A stretch of 64,000 bases of DNA from Phenylobacterium koreense (GTDB lineage Bacteria; Pseudomonadota; Alphaproteobacteria; Caulobacterales; Caulobacteraceae): positions 2,108,001 to 2,172,000 of the forward strand of contig NZ_JBEPLU010000001.1 of assembly GCF_040545335.1 (NCBI RefSeq), written 5' to 3'. Shown here piece by piece: positions 57,928 through 64,000 of the stretch; position 1 is the first letter of the stretch, and the number at the start of each line of letters is the position of its first letter. Both the position numbers and the translations under genes were made by a program. The notes beneath the pieces were generated by a model. The model saw only the letters and a list, made by a program, of their open reading frames with translations, searched no databases and was not told where the DNA came from.

Positions 57928-59906
57928 TCGACCTGATTTTCCCCGACGGCTCCAGACGCCAGTTCGAAAGCGGCGTGACGGGCCGCGACGTCGCCGCCTC
58001 CATCGCCAAGTCGCTGGAGAAGAAGGCTGTGCTGATCAAGCTGGACGGCGAGCTGCGTGACCTCGACCGGCCGCTCGACAAGGGCGGCGCCTTCGAGATT
58101 CTGACGCGCGAGAGCCCTGAAGCCCTCGAGACGATCCGCCACGACGCCAGCCACGTGATGGCCGAAGCGGTCCAGGAACTTTTCCCTGGCACGCAGGTGA
58201 CGATCGGCCCGGCGATCGAGGACGGCTTCTATTACGACTTCGCGCGCGAGACGCCCTTCAGCCTGGACGACCTGGCAAAGATCGAAGAGCGGATGAAGGA
58301 GATCGTGGACCGCGACGAGAAGATCGTCCGCGAGGTCTGGGATCGCGACGAGGCCATCGCCCACTTCAAGTCCATCGGCGAGGACTACAAGGCCGAGATC
58401 ATCTCCGACCTGCCGAAGGACGAGACGATCACGGTCTATCGCCAGGGGAACTGGAAGGACCTCTGCCTTGGCCCGCACCTGCCCTCGACCAAGTCGGTCG
58501 GCAAGGCCTTCAAGCTGATGAAGCTGGCGGGCGCCTACTGGCGCGGCGACCATCGCAACGCCCAGCTCCAGCGCATCTACGGCACGGCCTGGGCCAGCGA
58601 GGCCGATCTCGAAGCGTACCTGCTGCGCCTGGAAGAGGCCGAGCGCCGCGACCACCGCAAGATCGGCCGGGCCATGGACCTCTTCCACATGCAGGAAGAG
58701 GGCAAGGGCATGGTCTTCTGGCACGAGAAGGGCCTGACGCTGTGGCGTACGGTGGAGTCCTATGTCCGCCGCCGCCTGGATGCGGCCGGCTACAAGGAGG
58801 TGCGCACGCCCCAGGTGCTGGACCGAATCTTCTGGGAGAAGTCCGGCCACTGGGACAAGTACCGCCCCAACATGTTCGTCTGCGAGACGGTGGAGGGCGA
58901 AGAGCTCTCCCTGAAACCGATGAACTGCCCGGGCCACGTGCAGATCTTCAAGTTCGGCCAGAAGTCCTATCGCGACCTGCCGCTGCGCATGGCCGAGTTC
59001 GGCGCCTGCCACCGTTACGAGCCGTCCGGCTCGCTGCATGGCCTGATGCGGGTGCGCGCCTTCACGCAGGACGACGCCCACATCTTCTGCCGCGAGGACC
59101 AGATCGAGGAGGAGACGGCGAAGTTCATCGAGTTGGCCAACTCGATCCACGCCGACTTCGGCCTGGAACGCGACCACATCGCGCTGGCCACGCGCCCGGA
59201 AGTCCGCGCCGGCAGCGACGAGTTCTGGGACAAGGCCGAGGCGCAGATGCTGGCCGCCGCGCGCAAGGCCGGCGTCGAGCCGGTGATCGCCGAGGGCGAC
59301 GGCGCCTTCTATGCGCCGAAGCTGGACTGGGTGCTCAAGGACTCCATCGGCCGGACGTGGACGTGTGGCACGATCCAGCTCGACTACGTGCTGCCCGACC
59401 GCCTGGGCGCCGAATACACGGCCGAGGATGGCTCCAAGCAGCGGCCGGTGATGCTGCACCGGGCGATCTGCGGTTCGCTCGAGCGCTTCATCGGAGTCCT
59501 GATCGAAAACTACGCAGGGGCGTTTCCGCTCTGGCTTGCGCCAACGCAGGTAGTGGTCGCCACAATTACGTCAGATGCGGATGATTATGCCTTGGCGGTG
59601 GCTCAAGAATTGAGCGCCCACGGTCTCCGGGTCGAAACGGATCTTCGGAACGAGAAGATCAACTACAAGATCCGGGAACACAGCCTCGCCAAGGCGCCCG
59701 TGATCGCGGTCGTCGGACGGCGCGAGGCCGAAGAGGGGAAGGTGGCCTTGAGGCGTCTGGGATCCGATCGCCAGGAAATCCTGACGCTGCAGGAAGCCGC
59801 TGGAAGGCTTGCCTTGGAGGCGAGTCCGCCGGATGTTGCACGCCAGGCTGTGCTTCGGGCGACTTCGCCCGAGAGTAGCGCGGCCGGGGCAAGGGAGGCT
59901 GGATGA
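57924..59906 (+). CDS. thrS: Threonyl-tRNA synthetase
   Basis: 660 residues: N-terminal TGS domain ([20 protein letters not shown]), editing domain with [11 protein letters not shown], class II catalytic core with [11 protein letters not shown] (zinc Cys), [15 protein letters not shown] and [17 protein letters not shown] (motif 3), and the C-terminal anticodon-binding domain ending after a short Ala/Ser tail. Overlaps yidD at the start and the GT2 gene at the end (ATGA). Confidence 0.97.
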   Translation: MIDLIFPDGSRRQFESGVTGRDVAASIAKSLEKKAVLIKLDGELRDLDRPLDKGGAFEILTRESPEALETIRHDASHVMAEAVQELFPGTQVTIGPAIEDGFYYDFARETPFSLDDLAKIEERMKEIVDRDEKIVREVWDRDEAIAHFKSIGEDYKAEIISDLPKDETITVYRQGNWKDLCLGPHLPSTKSVGKAFKLMKLAGAYWRGDHRNAQLQRIYGTAWASEADLEAYLLRLEEAERRDHRKIGRAMDLFHMQEEGKGMVFWHEKGLTLWRTVESYVRRRLDAAGYKEVRTPQVLDRIFWEKSGHWDKYRPNMFVCETVEGEELSLKPMNCPGHVQIFKFGQKSYRDLPLRMAEFGACHRYEPSGSLHGLMRVRAFTQDDAHIFCREDQIEEETAKFIELANSIHADFGLERDHIALATRPEVRAGSDEFWDKAEAQMLAAARKAGVEPVIAEGDGAFYAPKLDWVLKDSIGRTWTCGTIQLDYVLPDRLGAEYTAEDGSKQRPVMLHRAICGSLERFIGVLIENYAGAFPLWLAPTQVVVATITSDADDYALAVAQELSAHGLRVETDLRNEKINYKIREHSLAKAPVIAVVGRREAEEGKVALRRLGSDRQEILTLQEAAGRLALEASPPDVARQAVLRATSPESSAAGAREAG

Positions 59907-60841
59907 ACGGCATCGCCGCACCGATCGTCGCGTACGAGCCCGCACCTACGCCGGATTTTCTGAAAGTCAGGCGTAGCGTCTCGGTGGTCATGGTCGTCTA
60001 CATGACCGGCGAGGCGTTGCAGCGGAGCATCGAATGCGTGCTCGGTGATCCGCTGGTGGACGAACTCCTGATCGTCGACAACGGTTCGACGCGCGTGGAG
60101 GAAGCCCGTCTGAAGCGGCTGGCCGAGGCCGATACTCGCGTAAAGCTCCTCCACGGGCACGGCAATGTCGGCTTCGCGCGGGGCGCCAATCTCGGCGCCC
60201 GCGCGGCCAAGAGCGACGTCATCGTCTTCCTCAACCCGGACGCCTTCCTGCAACCGGGCTGCATCGCCGAACTGACCCGGGCCATCGAAGGTCGTCCAGT
60301 CCCGGCCCTGGTCGGGGGGCGGGTGCTCAACGCCGACCGCACCGAGCAGCGCGGCGCGCGGCGTGGCGACATCACGCCGATCAGCGCCCTGGTCAGCCTG
60401 AGCCGGCTCTCGAACCGCATCCCCGCCTGGCGCCGCTACGAAGTGCACTGGGAGGCTGAGGCAGCGCCGGAAGGCGTGATCGCGGTCCCGACCATTTCAG
60501 GCGCTTGCTTCTGCATGCGGCGCGAGGACTTCGACATCGTCCAGGGCTTCGACGAAGGCTACTTCCTGCATGTCGAAGACGTGGACCTCTGCTGGCGCGT
60601 GCGCCAGGCGGGGGGCATCGTGTTGTTCCAGCCGAAGGCCGAGGTCATTCACCTGGGCCACACCAGCCACGCCAGCCCGCTGCGCGTGGAATTCCACAAG
60701 GGCGTCGGCCTGGCCCGCTATTTCCGCAAGCGTGCGGAAGGCGTCGGCGAGAGGCTGCTCGCTCTGGCGCTTTCGCCGATCATCGTCTGCACGGCGGTGA
60801 TCCGGCCGGTCATGTGGCGCATCCGCGGCCGCGCCGCCTGA
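59903..60841 (+). CDS. GT2 family glycosyltransferase
   Basis: 312 residues. GT-A fold: [34 protein letters not shown], the DXD-like VFLNPDAF and the [15 protein letters not shown] acceptor region. Similar to rhamnosyltransferases of cell-surface polysaccharides; it has a C-terminal hydrophobic segment ([16 protein letters not shown]). It overlaps thrS by ATGA, so it is translated from the yidD-thrS transcript. Confidence 0.9.
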   Translation: MNGIAAPIVAYEPAPTPDFLKVRRSVSVVMVVYMTGEALQRSIECVLGDPLVDELLIVDNGSTRVEEARLKRLAEADTRVKLLHGHGNVGFARGANLGARAAKSDVIVFLNPDAFLQPGCIAELTRAIEGRPVPALVGGRVLNADRTEQRGARRGDITPISALVSLSRLSNRIPAWRRYEVHWEAEAAPEGVIAVPTISGACFCMRREDFDIVQGFDEGYFLHVEDVDLCWRVRQAGGIVLFQPKAEVIHLGHTSHASPLRVEFHKGVGLARYFRKRAEGVGERLLALALSPIIVCTAVIRPVMWRIRGRAA

Positions 60842-60849
60842 CGAGCCCC

Positions 60850-61749
60850 CTACTGCGGGAAAACGCCGGCCCGGCTCACCGAGGCGGCGATCGGCTTGTC
60901 CAGCACTCCTGACATCCACTTGGCCGTCTCGATCAGCGCCTTGATGTCGTAGCCGGTTTCGAAGCCGGCGCGCTCGAGCATGTAGACGAGATCTTCGGTG
61001 CCGATGTTGCCCGTGGCGTCGGGCGCGAACGGGCAGCCGCCGAGCCCGCCGCAACTGGCGTCCAGAATGTCCACCCCGGCCTCCACGCCGGCGAAGGCGT
61101 TGGCCAAGCCGGTGTTGCGGGTGTCGTGGAAGTGCAGGCGCAGCGGAATGTCGCCGATCACTTCGCGCACCGCCTCCACGCGCGCGCGGACGGTCCAGGG
61201 ATCGGCCACGCCGATGGTGTCGGCCAGGGCGATCTCGTCCACCTTGGCGTTCGCGGCCTCGCGAGCCAGGGCCACCACCTGGCCCTCGGACACCTCGCCG
61301 TCGAAGGGGCAGCCGAAAGCGGTCGAGAAGGTCACGGAAATAGGCGGCCCGCCGCTCTGCGCCTTCTTGTCGGCGATGGCGTGCATGGCCTCGACCTGCT
61401 CGGCGACATTGGCGCCCTGGTTGCGGATCCCGAAGGTGTCGGAAGAGCAGACCACGACGTTGGCCTCGTCGCAGCCGGTGGCGACCGCCCGGTCCCAGCC
61501 GCGCATGTTCAGCACAAGGCCGATGCGCGAAAGGCCGCGGCCGGCCGGCAGGGCGGCCATGATTTCCTCGGCGCCGGCCATCTGCGGCACGCGGTTCGGA
61601 TTGACGAAGGAGACCACTTCCATCCGCCTGGCGCCGGCCGCCTGCAGGCGGCCGATGAAGTCGAGCTTCTGATCGACGTCCAGGATGGATTTCTCGTTCT
61701 GCAGCCCGTCGCGTGGGCCGACTTCGACGATCTCGATGAAACGGGTCAT
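60850..61749 (-). CDS. Hydroxymethylglutaryl-CoA lyase (HMGL-like)
   Basis: 299 residues, HMGL TIM barrel. Motifs: EIVEVGPRDGLQNE (metal Asp, catalytic Arg), LHFHDTRNTGLANA (metal His) and the loop GGLGGCPFAPDATGN with the catalytic Cys. It cleaves HMG-CoA to acetyl-CoA and acetoacetate in leucine breakdown. The ATG at 61749 follows AGGGAC; the longer frame overlaps the GT39 gene. It lies 4 bp downstream of that gene, same strand. Confidence 0.93.
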   Translation of the reverse strand: MTRFIEIVEVGPRDGLQNEKSILDVDQKLDFIGRLQAAGARRMEVVSFVNPNRVPQMAGAEEIMAALPAGRGLSRIGLVLNMRGWDRAVATGCDEANVVVCSSDTFGIRNQGANVAEQVEAMHAIADKKAQSGGPPISVTFSTAFGCPFDGEVSEGQVVALAREAANAKVDEIALADTIGVADPWTVRARVEAVREVIGDIPLRLHFHDTRNTGLANAFAGVEAGVDILDASCGGLGGCPFAPDATGNIGTEDLVYMLERAGFETGYDIKALIETAKWMSGVLDKPIAASVSRAGVFPQ

Positions 61750-61753
61750 GTCC

Positions 61754-63418
61754 CTAAGGTGGGGCTGGCGCGTAGATCCGTAAAGTCGTGTCATCGCCGT
61801 TGGAGTAGTTCAGCCCGTCGACCCGGCCGATCTCCCTGGCCTTGACCTCGCGGCTCTTCAGGGCGGCTTCGAACTGCGCCTGCTCGCGGCCTTCGACGAC
61901 CGCCGGACGGTTGTCCGCCAGGGCGTCCACTGCGTCTCCGACGCCGCCCAGGTTGGTGGGCGTTCCGAGTGCAAAGACAAGGCTGGGCTCGGCGTAGCCG
62001 GCGACCGCGACGGGCGCGGAGGTGAAGCCCTGCCGGGGCAGCAGCTTGGCCGCCTCGAGCATCCGCGCCGTCCGCTTCGAGAGCCAGAGCGGGTCGAGGC
62101 GGGGAGCCAGGGCGGCGGCGAGCGCTCCGTGGCCCAGGATAGCCAGGGCGCCGGCGGCGGCGATCGCCTTGAGGGCTTCGCCTCGCCACATCAGGTAGGC
62201 GCCGGCGATCCCGGCGGCGGCCAGAAGCAGGGCTGTGGCGATGGTGGCCGGCAGGTCGCTCGGATCGCCGTACTCGCCGTAGAGATAGAAGACCCCAGCG
62301 CCGAGGGCGACGCCGACCAGGGCCGAGAGGATAATTCCGATCCAGCGGGCGATCGGGCCGACCTGGTCCCGCGTGACGGCGGCCGCCATCAACCAGGCCA
62401 GGGCGCCATAGGTCGGCAGGGTGTAGTGCACCAGCTTGGTCGGCATGGCCTCGAAGACCAGGAACGAGGGGACCAGCCAGCAGATGGCGAAGCGGACGCC
62501 GGGCTCCTTGCGCTGGCGCCAGGCGAAGGCCAGGGCGGCCGGCAGCAGCACCGCGCCGGGGAAGATCAGCAGCGGGGTCAGCAGGGTGTGGTAGCCGGGC
62601 GGCGCGCCATGGCTCTCCTGCCCGCCGGCCAGCTTGGGCGCGAGGTCGGCGCCGAAGGCGGTCGTCCAGAAGCCGCCGTCGGTGGCCACGGTGACGGCCG
62701 CGGCCCAGGGGCCGACGATCGCCGCCATGAGGATGAGGCCCCAGGTCCAGGACATTCCCTTGAGCCAGCCGCCCTTGCGCTCCCACGCCCACAGGCCGAG
62801 CGCGGTGAGGATGACGACCATCAGACCCACCGGTCCCTTCACCAGGATCGACAGAGACAGGCCGAGCCAGAACAGCAGGCGAACCAGTGCGCCCGCTGGC
62901 GGACCGTCTCGTGAGGCGGCGTAGATCCGCGCCAGGGCGGCGAGCGCGAGGGTCGTGGTCCCGGCCAGGACCGCGTCGGTCTTGGCGATGAAGGCCTCAG
63001 TCGAGAGCAGGAAGGTCGCCCCGAGGATGGAGCCGGCCAGCAGGCCCGTCGGCCCACCGAAGAAGGCCGCCGCGCCCCAGGCGCAGGCCGCCGCGGCCAG
63101 CATCGCGCCCAGCAGCGAGGGCAGGCGATAGGCCCAGATGTCCCGGGCCTCGGCCTCGGAGAACAGAGCCACGCTGGCCGCCTGCATCCAGTGGATGCCC
63201 ACCGGCTTCTTGAAGCGGGGTTCGTCCTGGAAACGGATCACGACGAAATCGCGTGTCTCCAGCATCTGGGCGGTGGCCTGGGCGAACCGGCTCTCGTCCC
63301 GATCCAGCGGCGGCATGGCGAAGACGCCGGGAAGGCCTGCAAGAAAGGCGATTAACGCCGCCACCGCAGGGGCGCGCCACCCCTGGCCGAACCGGTCGAG
63401 ATAGGCCTGAAGACTCAT
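61754..63418 (-). CDS. GT39-family (ArnT-like) membrane glycosyltransferase
   Basis: 554 residues with about 12 membrane segments. Near the N-terminus PPLDRDESRFAQATAQML and KKPVGIHWMQA match the catalytic loop of ArnT/PMT-type enzymes, with the Asp/Glu pair in DRDESR. It transfers a sugar from an undecaprenyl phosphate donor, usually to lipid A or another surface molecule. It is divergent by 48 bp from a GT2 gene that could make its donor. Confidence 0.9.
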   Translation of the reverse strand: MSLQAYLDRFGQGWRAPAVAALIAFLAGLPGVFAMPPLDRDESRFAQATAQMLETRDFVVIRFQDEPRFKKPVGIHWMQAASVALFSEAEARDIWAYRLPSLLGAMLAAAACAWGAAAFFGGPTGLLAGSILGATFLLSTEAFIAKTDAVLAGTTTLALAALARIYAASRDGPPAGALVRLLFWLGLSLSILVKGPVGLMVVILTALGLWAWERKGGWLKGMSWTWGLILMAAIVGPWAAAVTVATDGGFWTTAFGADLAPKLAGGQESHGAPPGYHTLLTPLLIFPGAVLLPAALAFAWRQRKEPGVRFAICWLVPSFLVFEAMPTKLVHYTLPTYGALAWLMAAAVTRDQVGPIARWIGIILSALVGVALGAGVFYLYGEYGDPSDLPATIATALLLAAAGIAGAYLMWRGEALKAIAAAGALAILGHGALAAALAPRLDPLWLSKRTARMLEAAKLLPRQGFTSAPVAVAGYAEPSLVFALGTPTNLGGVGDAVDALADNRPAVVEGREQAQFEAALKSREVKAREIGRVDGLNYSNGDDTTLRIYAPAPP

Positions 63419-63466
63419 GCTTCAGTTGATAGCATCCGCCCGGCGAATTTTCCGCTATGGAGGGGC

Positions 63467-64000
63467 ATGGCCAAATCACCGCCCCACATCTCCGTGGTCG
63501 TCCCCGTTTTCGACGAGGAGGGCGCGGCGCCCGGCCTCGCCCGCGAGATCGCCAAGGCCTTCGAAGGCCGAGACTACGAGATGATCTTCGTGGACGACCA
63601 CAGCCGCGACGGGACCCGCGCGGCGCTGTCGGCGCTGAAGAACGAGATCCCACAGTTGCGGGTGCTGTCGCATGCGAAGAATTCGGGCCAGAGCCGCTCG
63701 ATCCGCACTGGCATTCTGGCGGCGCGGGGCGACGTCATCGTCACCCTTGACGGCGATGGGCAGAACGATCCGGCCGATGGGCCAGGTCTTGTGGACGCGC
63801 TGGTGGCTGGGTCGCCGGACCTCGTCCTGGTGGGCGGCGAACGGGTGAAGCGCCAGGACAGCGCTGCCAAGCGCATGGCCTCGCGCATCGGCAACGGGGT
63901 GCGCAAGCGCCTGCTGAAGGACACCGCCAACGACACAGGTTGCGGCCTGAAGGCGTTCCGGCGGGAGGCCTTCCTGCGGCTCCCATATTTCGATCACATC
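63467..64000 (+). CDS. GT2 dolichyl-phosphate-sugar-synthase-like glycosyltransferase (partial, C-terminus beyond window)
   Basis: 178 visible codons. PHISVVVPVFDEEG, the DDHSRDGTR motif and the DXD site LDGDGQNDPADG match the DPM1/ArnC group that loads sugar onto undecaprenyl phosphate. The visible end includes NDTGCGLKAFRREAFL. TATGGAGGGG precedes the ATG at 63467. It diverges from the GT39 gene, so the two likely supply donor and transferase of one surface modification. Confidence 0.92.
   Translation, partial: MAKSPPHISVVVPVFDEEGAAPGLAREIAKAFEGRDYEMIFVDDHSRDGTRAALSALKNEIPQLRVLSHAKNSGQSRSIRTGILAARGDVIVTLDGDGQNDPADGPGLVDALVAGSPDLVLVGGERVKRQDSAAKRMASRIGNGVRKRLLKDTANDTGCGLKAFRREAFLRLPYFDHI

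Overview
The window is dense, GC-rich (roughly two thirds G+C) chromosomal DNA of an alphaproteobacterium, most likely a member of the Caulobacterales (Caulobacter or Phenylobacterium type). This rests on protein character, a conserved alphaproteobacterial gene order (rmuC-def-fmt-truA-dapE-dapD-HAD-argB-engB-yidC-rnpA-rpmH, and folE-hisI plus NifU-like-yidD-thrS), an sRNA resembling the alphaproteobacterial suhB/mmgR (alpha-r8) family, and local clustering of GANTC sites. No tRNA, rRNA, insertion sequence, prophage or CRISPR array was seen. About 62 protein genes fill nearly all of the sequence, and many neighbours overlap by 1-4 bases (ATGA/GTGA/TGATG).

Layout. 1-12.5 kb: a partial ClpP-family gene, a divergent MraY-like transferase, an M20 peptidase, an extensin-like protein, SDR, aminotransferase, GNAT, an EmrB/EmrA-like efflux pair, a CHASE3-HisKA_2 kinase with a single-domain response regulator, and typA. 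12.5-28.8 kb: a probable small RNA, then the conserved backbone of translation, lysine, arginine and membrane-insertion genes (rmuC, def, fmt, truA, dapE, dapD, HAD, argB, engB, yidC, rnpA, rpmH, map). Lineage-specific genes interrupt this backbone: an Ala-rich lipoprotein, an alpha/beta hydrolase, a winged-helix protein, a Xaa-Arg-dipeptidase-like amidohydrolase and a Crp/Fnr regulator. 28.8-37.6 kb: a TetR-esterase-quinone reductase operon, a chemoreceptor, a small exported TonB-C-terminal-like protein, DUF72, a methyltransferase and an M28 peptidase. 37.8-43.6 kb: a complete tripartite RND efflux operon. 43.6-48.5 kb: threonine dehydratase/VOC, purA, a receiver protein with Glu at the phosphorylation position, and rpoH with a sigma32-like promoter. 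48.5-53 kb: an RluD-family synthase, an XRE-like regulator, a repeated-operator region facing a small secreted-peptide gene, a strongly structured intergenic stretch and phoD. 53-64 kb: LysE, hisI, folE, cysS, a GIY-YIG protein beside REP-like palindromes, SRPBCC, a degenerate NifU-like scaffold, yidD, thrS, glycosyltransferases and an HMG-CoA-lyase-like enzyme, ending inside a GT2 gene.

Most of the window is housekeeping or transport. The best candidate for something undescribed is the 49.5-51.1 kb locus: an XRE-like regulator with an unrecognised sensor domain diverges from a 56-residue exported, two-cysteine peptide across a region with five or more TGCAAC half-sites, followed by two large nested inverted repeats. 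Other points of interest are a receiver with Glu in place of Asp, a stand-alone periplasmic TonB-CTD-like protein, an IscU-like scaffold lacking key ligands, and the MraY paralogue with an H-D-H signature.
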